Origin: Paenibacillus sp. FSL R5-0345
GTDB lineage: Bacteria; Bacillota; Bacilli; Paenibacillales; Paenibacillaceae
DNA: 64,000 bases
Direction: 5' to 3'
NCBI RefSeq assembly: GCF_000758585.1
Contig: NZ_CP009281.1
Coordinates: 2,728,001-2,792,000 of the forward strand
Shown here: positions 16,695 to 23,971 of the stretch, piece after piece
Layout of the letters: every line of letters starts with the position of its first letter
Position numbering within the stretch: position 1 is the first letter of the stretch
Position numbers and translations under genes: made by a program
Notes under the pieces: model-generated
The model's input: only the letters and a program-made list of their open reading frames with translations
Database searches by the model: none
What the model was told of the DNA's origin: nothing

Positions 16695-17372
16695 TTAATC
16701 GTTCGTTACCTGTATATCTTTCAAAATATAATCCCAGCTATCATAATCGTTCATATCATCAGGAACTTCTAACACACAAACATTATCAATATCCCATTTA
16801 ATTTCTCGTATCGATGTTAATTCACGAACGGGATTAAGGATAAGAACATTAAATTCGTTCGGCTTTAATATATCAGACAAAATCGCTTGTAGCTCTACAG
16901 CCTGTTCATATGTGGCAGACCATCTAATGAATAAGGTTTTTTTACTGTTGATTAACTTGTCCCAAAATCTTTTAATTCGTAAATCCAGCTTCGCTTTATA
17001 TGTTGGGTAGGTTGTTGACCAATGTTTACCCATGGTGATTGGAAAATCATGTACAGAGATGATGTTGTAAAATATATCGCGAATAAAATAGGATTGTACT
17101 AAAGCATTCTTGTTCTCATTAGGATAGACAGGTAATCCATCCTCCAGAAAAAAATGTGTATCCGCAAGTATTTGCAGGTTTATTAATCCCATGAAGTTTT
17201 CAAATCTGTTCTTAAAGAGTTTATTAACATCAGCCAATGAATAAGAAACCATCCAATCAAGTGGCATAGAGAACTTTCTCAAGTTATTTCTTTGCATATT
17301 TATAGCAGGAGCACAAGACATACCTAAGCTTACTATTAAATCATAGCTCTCCTTTACATCTTGTAATTTCAT
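16695..17372 (-). CDS. DUF1796 papain-like cysteine peptidase-like protein
   Basis: The 225-residue protein opens with VSLGMSCAPAINMQRNNLRKFSMPLDWM: a Cys at 20 followed by a PLDW motif at about 37-40, the signature of DUF1796, a family classed as putative papain-like cysteine peptidases. The downstream HDFP (about residue 108) could supply the histidine. No signal peptide is present. The function of the family is untested as far as I know. It precedes nothing codirectional, so it is probably transcribed alone. Confidence 0.75.
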   Translation of the reverse strand: MKLQDVKESYDLIVSLGMSCAPAINMQRNNLRKFSMPLDWMVSYSLADVNKLFKNRFENFMGLINLQILADTHFFLEDGLPVYPNENKNALVQSYFIRDIFYNIISVHDFPITMGKHWSTTYPTYKAKLDLRIKRFWDKLINSKKTLFIRWSATYEQAVELQAILSDILKPNEFNVLILNPVRELTSIREIKWDIDNVCVLEVPDDMNDYDSWDYILKDIQVTND

Positions 17373-17401
17373 GGACTCACCTAATTTCCATCTGGAAAAT
17401 A

Positions 17402-17650
17402 TTAATGTCGTTGTAACAGCAAATAACCGCTAATCCTTGAAGTTTTTTTACGAAACACCACTCTAAAACCAACATCGTTGTCTAATAAACAAGCTAAGGC
17501 GGTGTCAAGTAACCCATTGGGTCTCAAGCTAGGTCTACAAGGCTCGGCATTTCCAATGATGCGGACAGAAATTATTCTACGTGCAGAGCCGCGAACTAAA
17601 GGATTTCTGCTCCAAGTGATCAATACTAAATCAGGTTGACGCGTCGCCAT
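17402..17650 (-). CDS. Small basic hypothetical protein, 82 residues
   Basis: I do not recognise the family. An AGAAAGGGG site lies about 11 bases before the ATG, and a stop-free frame encodes a basic, Arg-rich protein (VLITWSRNPLVRGSARRIISVRI, then GFRVVFRKKTSRISGYLLLQR) that looks like a short beta-rich fold. No signal or membrane segment. It is 29 bases upstream of the DUF1796 gene and may be cotranscribed with it. Confidence 0.55.
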   Translation of the reverse strand: MATRQPDLVLITWSRNPLVRGSARRIISVRIIGNAEPCRPSLRPNGLLDTALACLLDNDVGFRVVFRKKTSRISGYLLLQRH

Positions 17651-17761
17651 TCTGATCTACCCCTTTCTATTAAGCTTCTCTATATTAAATGCACAATAGA
17701 TTTTAATGTGCTAAACAGAAGCGGAGTATTGAATTCACAAGGATATATTTGAAGAGGGAAA

Positions 17762-17786
17762 TAAAAATGAACACCCTAAGGTGTCC
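17762..17786 (-). terminator. Terminator after the AhpD-like gene
   Basis: On the minus strand GGACACC and GGTGTTC form a stem with loop TTAG, followed by ATTTTTATTT. Confidence 0.75.
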
Positions 17787-17797
17787 ATTGAGAGTCA

Positions 17798-18241
17798 TTA
17801 TTTTTCAGTTGCTGTATTACCCATTGAGATAGAAATTCTATTCCAGCTGTTGATTTGATTGATGATTAGAACAAGGTCAACATATTGTTTCTCGTCGTAA
17901 TGTTCACGTACTCGCTTATATAGATCCTCAGGAACTCTTTTGGTAGGGATTAGAGTAATATGTTCAGCTAAATCAAGAGCAACCTTCTCTTCAGGTGTAT
18001 AAAAGGTACATTCATTCCAAGCATTTAAACAATAAATGCGTTGTTCCGTTTCACCCATTTTACGAGCATCGCTAGTATGCATATCTATACAGAAGGCACA
18101 CCCGTTAATTTGAGAGACTCTAATTTTGATAAGCTCTCTTGTGGTGCGATTGATTGTAGATTTTTTGGTGTATGTCTCCATATCCATCATAATTTTCATA
18201 GCATCTGGAGCAATTTCATAATAAGGAACTCTTTGACTCAT
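17798..18241 (-). CDS. Carboxymuconolactone decarboxylase (AhpD-like) family protein
   Basis: A 147-residue all-helical protein with the AhpD motif NGCAFCIDMHTSDARKMG, containing the CxxC pair and nearby His. Family members act as peroxidase/disulfide-exchange proteins or gamma-carboxymuconolactone decarboxylases; the CxxC with the following histidine favours the AhpD-type antioxidant role. The AAAGGAG site 10 bases before ATG 18241 sets the start; the frame is open to 18295 without a better one. Confidence 0.88.
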   Translation of the reverse strand: MSQRVPYYEIAPDAMKIMMDMETYTKKSTINRTTRELIKIRVSQINGCAFCIDMHTSDARKMGETEQRIYCLNAWNECTFYTPEEKVALDLAEHITLIPTKRVPEDLYKRVREHYDEKQYVDLVLIINQINSWNRISISMGNTATEK

Positions 18242-18524
18242 AGGGCAAAACTCCTTTGGCTTTAAGTAACTACAATTATACCTCAATGCGAACATTTGTG
18301 CTACTTTTTATGTCGAGAGTTGATGCGTATACGACGTTAAAGAGGAATACAAAATGTCTTAAAGGGGATTAGTAGGTAGTATTACCTTATTCCGAAATGC
18401 ATAGTACGACGCTTCAGGTTCTTGTATAAACGGTTTTGTATAAGAACGATGCCCCTTTTTTAGAAGATAAGAACGAGCCCAATAGCTATAAGAGGGATGA
18501 TAGTGGAGTTCTTCAATGTAATTC
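18242..18524. other. Gene-poor stretch left of the tRNA fragment
   Basis: No coding frame with a ribosome site was found on either strand. An imperfect inverted repeat, TTCTTGTATA against TATAAGAA around 18418-18446, is the only structure noticed. Confidence 0.45.
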
Positions 18525-18567
18525 GTATAGGACGGATGGGGTTCGAACCAATGACCTCTACCCTGTC
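18525..18567 (-). repeat. Partial copy of tRNA-Val(GAC) 3' half (candidate att site)
   Basis: These 43 bases match 21946-21988, the 3' half of the tRNA gene plus about four bases beyond it, with 41 identities. The match begins inside the anticodon loop and ends just outside the 3' end, which is the usual identity block left by tyrosine-recombinase integration into a tRNA gene. Together with the intact tRNA it brackets 3.4 kb of broken genes. Confidence 0.85.
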
Positions 18568-18582
18568 GATACGCCTTGAGTA

Positions 18583-18855
18583 ATCATCAAGGAGTTATCG
18601 GCTTCACTAGAGGCGGGAGACTTTGAGCAAGTAGCGTATATCTTCACTAACAGCAAGAGCGAAGCAATAATGTGCTATAGCGATATGAATAAGTTAGATG
18701 TGACTGAACTAACTACTTTTCTGAATTCAGACAACATTGTTATTCCTATAGAGATTGAGCCGGGAGTAAAATCACCAATAGTTGGAAAAATTACAAGCAA
18801 GATGTTTAATGCTCATGATGGAGAAAAGTCACTCATTGTGTGTATTCAGGAATAG
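18583..18855 (+). pseudogene. 5'-truncated gene fragment next to the att copy
   Basis: The plus strand is open for about 90 codons up to the TAG/TAA region at 18855, with protein-like composition (IIKELSASLEAGDFEQVAYIF near the start, KSLIVCIQE at the end). No start codon or ribosome site exists at its 5' end; it begins just after the tRNA-fragment repeat. An internal ATG at 18670 has no clear site. It is probably the tail of a gene cut by integration or deletion. Family unknown. Confidence 0.5.
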
Positions 18856-18889
18856 GATATGGGCTGACGCATTAATAACTGCTGATCCT

Positions 18890-19312
18890 TCAATTAAATA
18901 GTTCATTCAAAACCGTAATGATTTTTTCCTTAGTTTGTGGCAAACGGTTTTCAGCTCCATCTGGATGTAACGGTTCACCCCAAGTAAAGCCATCTCCTTC
19001 GTATCTTGGTATGAGATGCATGTGATAATGATTTAAATCGTTGAATGTCCCGCCATCTTGACTCACTCTAATACCGTCTGGTTTATATAAGCATTTTAAG
19101 ACAGTTGATAGCATTTTAGAGGCGTCCATGATGCTGTAAGCCGTTTCTTGGTCAATTTCATCGATATCCAAGTAGTGTTTTTTGGGAAGGATTAGCGTGT
19201 GCCCTTCATTAAATGGAGCAATATCAAGAACACAAGTAATTCGTTCGTTTTCAAATATTATATTCAAATTAGGTTCAATTCCATTTGCAATCCTACATCC
19301 CAAGCATTCCAT
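18890..19312 (-). CDS. HIT-family protein
   Basis: The 140-residue protein has the histidine triad HYHMHLIPR near residue 96, preceded by TLILPKKHYLDIDEI, both typical of HIT-family nucleotide hydrolases or transferases, and an N-terminal CLGCRI pair that may bind zinc as in Hit/HINT proteins. The GGGGTGATG before the ATG is a plausible ribosome site. It appears intact although it lies inside the tRNA-bounded relic, so it may be cargo. Confidence 0.87.
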   Translation of the reverse strand: MECLGCRIANGIEPNLNIIFENERITCVLDIAPFNEGHTLILPKKHYLDIDEIDQETAYSIMDASKMLSTVLKCLYKPDGIRVSQDGGTFNDLNHYHMHLIPRYEGDGFTWGEPLHPDGAENRLPQTKEKIITVLNELFN

Positions 19313-19562
19313 AGCATCACCCCGATAAAAAGATTTTGTTGTTATTTACAGATAATTCGATTACCTATTAAATTATCCTCCTACACTTAATACCCTCGAC
19401 AGTCTAGCACTTTTTTTCTTTTGAGAGAAATGGTTTCGTTAGATGATGCGCAGTACTATGATACGGTGGGGATATCAGGCTACAGGGGATTTGATGTTTG
19501 AAATTATCATCAGGCAAGCTTATTCAGGAGCATGACGTTCTGAAGACGAAGATACTGGAGAG

Positions 19563-19715
19563 ATGGCACTAGTTCTACAAGCTAAGAACAAGGCGTGTGT
19601 AAGAGGTCTGGCGGTTGAAAATAAGATCATTGGTCTAGGTGATTTGCTGGATGTTTGTCCTGATGGTGTCTGGACTATCGTTGGTAACGCTGGAACTTCA
19701 GCGTTGCAGGATTGA
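19563..19715 (+). pseudogene. Fragment of an unrecognised gene
   Basis: A 50-codon open stretch reading GLAVENKIIGLGDLLDVC and ending DGVWTIVGNAGTSALQD looks protein-like but has an in-frame stop 10 codons before the ATG, and other frames upstream (19430-19560) also show short protein-like pieces broken by stops. I take the region 19430-19715 as one decayed gene. Family unknown; a phage structural gene would fit the context. Confidence 0.35.
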
Positions 19716-19737
19716 CGCATGCTGTGCAATAAACAAA

Positions 19738-19769
19738 GAAAAAAGACTCATAGCGTTGATATATGAGTC
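19738..19769 (-). terminator. Terminator after the GNAT gene
   Basis: GACTCATA (19745-19752) pairs with TATGAGTC (19762-19769) and the minus strand continues into TTTTTTC. Confidence 0.85.
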
Positions 19770-19811
19770 GAGTTAATTTAACAAGTCATCAGTCCAATGG
19801 AGTTAATAACC

Positions 19812-20348
19812 CTACTCATTAGGATTTATAATAGCTAACACCTGATGATCTTCCCAAATACCGTTAATTCTAACATTTTTTATTGCTATTCCTTCCTTAT
19901 GAAAACCTGCTTTTTCTAAAACTCTTATAGAACCGATGTTGTGCGGTTGCACTCCAGCTTCAATTCTGTGTAAATGAAGGGTGTTAAAAGCATAATTGAC
20001 GATTAACTTAACTGATTGTGTGGCAAAACCATTTCCATTATGTTCTTGATCTAAGAAGTATCCAATGAAAGCACTTTGAAAATCTCCACGCATAACTTGG
20101 AATAAACTGATGGTGCCAATGAGTTGAGAGTTGTCTTTATAGATACCAAAATAGTATTCGATATCTTTTTGTTTATTTTGCTCCCGTTTTACTATTAATT
20201 CTTGCTGTGCTTCTAAAGACCAGTAGTTATCAGAGCGAGTCGTAGAATAATTTGAAAAAAATGAGCGATTTTTATTTTGCATGAGAAGTAATTCCTCAGC
20301 ATCCGAGAGAATAAATGGTCTAAGAATAATATTTTCACTTTTTAGCAT
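19812..20348 (-). CDS. GNAT acetyltransferase, RimJ/RimL type
   Basis: The 178-residue protein shows the GNAT pattern: N-terminal ILRPFILSDAEEL, central IGYFLDQEHNGNGFATQSVKLIVNYAF with the acetyl-CoA loop, and C-terminal HRIEAGVQPHNIGSIRVLEKAGFHKEG typical of ribosomal-protein or small-molecule N-acetyltransferases. GAAAGG precedes the ATG. It is intact within the relic, with its own terminator. The acceptor cannot be predicted; an antibiotic-modifying role is possible but not supported specifically. Confidence 0.88.
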   Translation of the reverse strand: MLKSENIILRPFILSDAEELLLMQNKNRSFFSNYSTTRSDNYWSLEAQQELIVKREQNKQKDIEYYFGIYKDNSQLIGTISLFQVMRGDFQSAFIGYFLDQEHNGNGFATQSVKLIVNYAFNTLHLHRIEAGVQPHNIGSIRVLEKAGFHKEGIAIKNVRINGIWEDHQVLAIINPNE

Positions 20349-20398
20349 CTAATCTACCTTTCATTTGTTTAATACTTGACATTATATCAGAAAATATA

Positions 20399-20724
20399 AT
20401 GGTGGAAAAATTATTCATAGTATTAATTAATGCACAGTACGAAGATACAGGGGCAGAGTGGCTTATTAACTTGATTGAATACCATGATACTCTAGTAAGT
20501 GAAGAAGATGAAAATGCGGAGGTCTTCATGATGAGTTGACAGCAACAGAAGCCCGCGCAGACGCAACAGAAGCACGGGGGCAACAGTTGAAAGAGGCTGT
20601 AATAGCCCTATTAACCAGCCTTGAAGACAACACTCCGAATGAACTTAGTGAAGAGATACGAATCAAAGAACTGTTACACACCCTTTACCCAGATACCCCA
20701 GCACCCAAGGAGGGCAGCTCATGA
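20399..20724 (+). pseudogene. Frameshifted phage-like gene
   Basis: An ATG at 20399 opens a 46-codon frame (EKLFIVLINAQYEDTGAEW at the start, EEDENAEVFMMS at the end). A second frame continues at once (HDELTATEARADATEARGQQ then LKEAVIALL) and stops at 20724. A single frameshift near 20520 would join them into a protein of about 108 residues with a coiled-coil-like middle. It overlaps the next gene by an ATGA, as expected in a compact phage operon. I consider it a broken gene; the alternative is two tiny overlapping genes. Confidence 0.45.
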
Positions 20725-20972
20725 ACCTAGTGAAATTAAAAGATACTATTGAGACCTTAGATAAGCTAAAGGACAGCTATAATGATGTGCGCTTGTTGAT
20801 TGCCGACCAAGTTAGAGACAAGCAAATGACTGAAGCGAAAAATAACTTTGAGAAATTGGAGTGCTTAGGGAAAGCGATTGATCAAATGGATGAAAGTCCA
20901 AGTATAATGACTGGAACAGAGAAAGAAGCATGCATACGGCTGCAATCTGTATTGCTGGGATTCTGGCATTAG
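20721..20972 (+). CDS. Small phage-like hypothetical protein
   Basis: An 83-residue helical protein with an AAGGAGGG site seven bases before the ATG, which overlaps the stop of the preceding frame (ATGA). The sequence is rich in Lys, Asp and Glu with likely coiled-coil character (KLKDTIETLDKLKDSYNDV). No family recognised. Its position within a tightly packed broken module suggests phage origin. Confidence 0.5.
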   Translation: MNLVKLKDTIETLDKLKDSYNDVRLLIADQVRDKQMTEAKNNFEKLECLGKAIDQMDESPSIMTGTEKEACIRLQSVLLGFWH

Positions 20973-21028
20973 CTGTAGTCGTTGCTTTTTTCATAATACC
21001 CAAATTTGAGAGGAGCAATTATAAATGA
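20930..21028 (+). CDS. Possible 32-residue single-span membrane peptide
   Basis: The ATG at 20930 opens a frame with one membrane segment (ICIAGILALAVVVAFFIIP), ending in a TGA that overlaps the ATG of the following broken gene. It overlaps the preceding gene by 43 bases and has only a weak GAAAGAAG site. It might equally be the C-terminal part of the preceding gene after a frameshift. Confidence 0.35.
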   Translation: MHTAAICIAGILALAVVVAFFIIPKFERSNYK

Positions 21029-21353
21029 AAAATCAAATAGCAGCGCACTTCAATAAACAAACGAAGGACTCCAAAAAGGAGCTTGTACAGTTCCACGTAA
21101 AGGGCGATGACGAAAAGAAGCCTGAACTTAACACAATGACTAGATCGGTTTTTTGTGTTGAGTAAGACGGTGTAGAACAGGCATTGACCACAGAATTCAG
21201 TAAGAGCACGAAGGATGCCAAGGCGATGAAGAAGATCGTGAGGAGCCAAGAAAAGGCGTACGAGACAAGGTTAATCCAGACGGTACGATTGAATTGGAAG
21301 ACAAGGATCAACTCACTCTGGAGGAGGTAGCTGCTGCAGGGGATAAAATATAG
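21025..21353 (+). pseudogene. Phage-like gene with in-frame stop and frameshift
   Basis: A GAGAGGAG site and ATG begin a frame that stops at 21163 after FHVKGDDEKKPELNTMTRSV. The same frame resumes with GVEQALTTEFSKSTKDAK, then the sense continues in another frame as KVNPDGTIELEDKDQLTLEE before a TAG at 21353. The three pieces join into one protein of about 108 residues. At least one stop and one frameshift have inactivated it. Confidence 0.55.
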
Positions 21354-21390
21354 GATATTTAAGTTTTTTGTCTTTTGAGGAGAGAGAGCC

Positions 21391-21626
21391 AGTGACAACT
21401 GCAGCTTGGTCAGACTCCCCAAAAGAATTTACTGGAGTTACAACTGATCAAATCTCCAACATAGCTATTCATAATGTAGATACTCAAGCATACCGCAATA
21501 ACTTTTGAGGACGGATAGAACAAGTGGTGAATCGCATGCCTAAGATGGAAGGGTTCTTGATTAAAGAACGATATATGACAACAGAGCATGATTATATTAC
21601 TCATGAGGAAGTGAAGGGTGATTGAA
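21391..21626 (+). pseudogene. ArpU-family phage regulator remnant
   Basis: After an AGGAGAGAG site a GTG opens a frame with PKEFTGVTTDQISNIAIHNVD, an in-frame TGA at about 21505, then GRIEQVVNRMPKMEGFLIKERYM and DYITHEEV. These blocks resemble the C-terminal half of ArpU/RinA-type phage late-gene regulators. It is broken by the stop and also lacks the N-terminal half and the final helix-turn-helix. Confidence 0.6.
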
Positions 21627-21803
21627 CCAATATATAAGACTCCTTCTGATTATCCCTCTGTACTCACAGCGAAGGAAATCCAACAAATACTTGGTATAGG
21701 TGAACGTCAAACATATGAACTATTAAACTCAGCTCAAATTCATATCGTGCGGGTCGGAAAGATGATAAAAGTCTCAAAAGATATATTTCTTAAATGGTTA
21801 TAG
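21618..21803 (+). CDS. Excisionase-type helix-turn-helix protein
   Basis: This 61-residue protein has the MerR-like winged-helix pattern of excisionases: VLTAKEIQQILGIGERQTYELLNSAQIHIVRVGKMIKVSKDIFLKWL, with the recognition helix near GERQTYELL and the wing IHIVRVGKMIKV. It starts at a GTG overlapping the ArpU remnant and is followed by a strong terminator. It lies 146 bases from the tRNA gene, where an excisionase of an integrated element is expected. No integrase gene remains. Confidence 0.72.
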   Translation: MIEPIYKTPSDYPSVLTAKEIQQILGIGERQTYELLNSAQIHIVRVGKMIKVSKDIFLKWL

Positions 21804-21811
21804 GGATAAAG

Positions 21812-21841
21812 AAAGTGGTGCCGATTAAGGCACCACTTTTG
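21812..21841 (+). terminator. Terminator after the excisionase-like gene
   Basis: An 11-base stem AAAGTGGTGCC (21812-21822) with GGCACCACTTT (21829-21839) and trailing T residues. Confidence 0.88.
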
Positions 21842-21916
21842 CTTTAGTCTACTACAGGGCGCCATAATGGTACCAATTCGTATTTCACTCAAAACCTAAT
21901 TATCCCTAAACAAAAG

Positions 21917-21943
21917 AAAAAGCCTTATATAATAAGGCTTTTT
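21917..21943 (-). terminator. Bidirectional hairpin behind the tRNA gene
   Basis: AAAAAGCCTTAT and ATAAGGCTTTTT form a perfect stem with an ATA loop. It has T tracts on both strands and lies just past the tRNA 3' end. Confidence 0.85.
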
Positions 21944-21948
21944 CAGTA

Positions 21949-22020
21949 TAGGACGGATGGGGTTCGAACCCATGACCCCTACCCTGTCAAGATAGTGCTC
22001 TCCCGCTGAGCTACCGTCCT
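21949..22020 (-). tRNA. tRNA-Val (anticodon GAC)
   Basis: On the minus strand a full cloverleaf folds: acceptor AGGACGG/CCGTCCT, D arm GCTC/GAGC, anticodon arm CTATC-TTGACAG-GGTAG with anticodon GAC, a five-base variable loop and T arm ATGGG-TTCGAAC-CCCAT, with discriminator A. CCA is not encoded. The gene stands alone, which is common for tRNA genes used as integration targets. Confidence 0.95.
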
Positions 22021-22152
22021 GCGACGAAATTCATAATACCATACGATAGAGTAGGAAGGCAATTCTTTTTTTACAATCTATAGGGATGATAGTTTACATA
22101 GTCTTTAAAATAATAAGAAAAGGGGATGCCCCTGACATCCCCTCGCACCGTC

Positions 22153-22455
22153 TCAGATAAAGAACGGGAGTAGAAATATATCGCTTATTCCGAAAAAAGG
22201 GATGCGTCGTGGAAAGAAGCGGCGTCTTGGAAAAAAGCCAGGCCGAAAGCCGAATTGTCTATACGCCGATTCGTGTGTAGGCATTCCGTTTAAACGTTCT
22301 ATCATTTCGTTGCTGGGAACCGCTAGAGTAACATAGTTTTGATCTACATGGGCAATAAAGCCATCGAAGGACTGACCGTCAGTCGTTGTAATACCAACGT
22401 ACTTGTTCATACAATTCCAACTGACCTGTTGATGTAAATTTGCATTTGTATCCAT
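22153..22455 (-). CDS. Hypothetical protein with Sm-like N-terminus and Arg/Phe-rich tail
   Basis: A GAGGAGG site six bases before ATG 22455 gives a 100-residue protein. The first half (KYVGITTTDGQSFDGFIAHVDQNYVTLAVP) looks like a small Sm-type beta-barrel seen in several Bacillus spore-coat or surface proteins. The C-terminal third is a run of Phe, Arg and Pro (GFRPGFFPRRRFFPRRIPFFG). Function unknown; a coat or matrix role would fit such composition. Confidence 0.68.
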   Translation of the reverse strand: MDTNANLHQQVSWNCMNKYVGITTTDGQSFDGFIAHVDQNYVTLAVPSNEMIERLNGMPTHESAYRQFGFRPGFFPRRRFFPRRIPFFGISDIFLLPFFI

Positions 22456-22587
22456 GAATAACCTCCTCAATTGAATAACCCTGATAACAGTCTATGGTCC
22501 GTAGCCTATAACGTTCACGGCGTTAGCCTAGAGGGCAACCATAAAATTCGGGCTATTTTGTGTGAGGAGGTTAATAACGAAGCGGAA

Positions 22588-23775
22588 TCACTGTCCCATC
22601 GTATAGATCAAGTCTTTCTTACCCGTAAGCGGGGAGTCATTTAAAAAATACAGCTTATCGCCACTCCGTTTCACGAACTTCAAAGTATCTCCTTTGTAAG
22701 GAACATCGTTATTTTCTGCGTACTCCTGATCCTTTGCAGTAAGCAGCTCCTTGTACAAAAGCGTTCGCTCGCCTGTTTTGCGGTCGATTAAGGTAAGCAA
22801 TCCTTTTTGATTACCACGGAGAAGAAGGATATCGTTATCAATGCCTTCTATATAGTAAGCATCTTCTTCTGTGCCTCCCAATTTCAAAAGATCTAAAGTA
22901 GCTGTTATATTACCCGTGCCATCCTGTACGAATCGTAGGGTGTTGCCATCATGCAATAGCAGATTGTCGTCAAACGGTTTGAGAACTGCATCTCCTCTGA
23001 ACTGGTAGGCGAAAGTAGCCTTGCGTAGTAACGCGCCATTCTTGAATACGAGAGTGACAACGCGTGTATTGATATGGGGTTCTCCAAAAGAGTCAGTAAT
23101 CGTAATGACAAGCAGTCCACCCGGTGTTTTATCAATCTGCATTCCTGCCCAGTCAAAACTAGTTTGAAGTGAGGTGAGAAGAAGTACTTTATCCTTGCCC
23201 TGAGAGACATATAAGTCTCCATTAGCTTTAATGAGCGTATAAGTACGCCCGCCATAGGTTTCTGTAAATACGTTGTAGGTTTTTAGATCGCTCGCTAATA
23301 ATGTATTAGTTTTGGGATCCAGATGGAGATTACTACCTTCGAATGCTTTAACGATGAAGCGAGCGGGTACATATATGCCGTCTTCTTTAGATTTAAAAGG
23401 GGAACCGCCTAGAGCTACGGTTTTCCCGTCAAGAACACCATTTTGACTTCCAACTCGAACCGCGAAGCTTTTGGCCCAGCCTTTGAATAATGCGCGTTTG
23501 CCGGACTTATCCCATTCCATCTTCAGACCCGCATTCTCAGCGATCCCTCGAACATCTACGTAGATTACGCCATTTTTGAGTACCGCCGGACCTCCTATGG
23601 TTCCACCAGGAATACCGAATTGATAGTAAACCTGCGAAGAGTTCGACGCAGAGGCGAGTGAGACAGTCTGGTGCTCGGAATTAGATTGCAGAGTAGTTGC
23701 TGATGCTGAAGTAGGGAGAAGAAGAATAGAGAGCATTACAGCTGATAGCAATGATTTTAAGTATGTAGAGTTCAT
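22588..23775 (-). CDS. Secreted protein with copper-amine-oxidase N-domain
   Basis: The 395-residue protein has a Sec signal peptide (cleavage after SASA, about residue 26), then a Cu_amine_oxidN1-type domain at about 60-160 (GVIYVDVRGIAENAGLKMEW and DGIYVPARFIVKAFEGSNLHL), a repeat domain abundant in Paenibacillus cell-surface proteins. The remaining 230 residues are beta-rich, possibly a propeller-like DUF5050-type domain (LIDRKTGERTLLYKELLTA). It has no catalytic oxidase part. Role in the cell envelope is inferred only. Confidence 0.8.
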   Translation of the reverse strand: MNSTYLKSLLSAVMLSILLLPTSASATTLQSNSEHQTVSLASASNSSQVYYQFGIPGGTIGGPAVLKNGVIYVDVRGIAENAGLKMEWDKSGKRALFKGWAKSFAVRVGSQNGVLDGKTVALGGSPFKSKEDGIYVPARFIVKAFEGSNLHLDPKTNTLLASDLKTYNVFTETYGGRTYTLIKANGDLYVSQGKDKVLLLTSLQTSFDWAGMQIDKTPGGLLVITITDSFGEPHINTRVVTLVFKNGALLRKATFAYQFRGDAVLKPFDDNLLLHDGNTLRFVQDGTGNITATLDLLKLGGTEEDAYYIEGIDNDILLLRGNQKGLLTLIDRKTGERTLLYKELLTAKDQEYAENNDVPYKGDTLKFVKRSGDKLYFLNDSPLTGKKDLIYTMGQ

Positions 23776-23971
23776 ATTAGTCAGCCCTTTCTTTTAAAAA
23801 GAGTAAAAATTATCCATTATCTGTTTGTTTGACGCTGAAACGATTCTAAAAGTTGCGCCGTATATTTAGCCAAATGCTTTTTTATGGAAATACTCCTTAA
23901 GCGCTTATGATAAAATGGATAGTAATGTACAGCCGTTGGATAAAAATTGAAAGAAAAAGGAGCTTGAGATC

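Noticed and set aside
18525..18567. A second tRNA gene
   Set aside because: Only the 3' half matches; the sequence right of the anticodon loop does not complete a D arm or acceptor stem, so it is a fragment.
19520..19729. A 69-codon minus-strand frame
   Set aside because: It is the antisense of the protein-like fragment on the plus strand and has no ribosome site.
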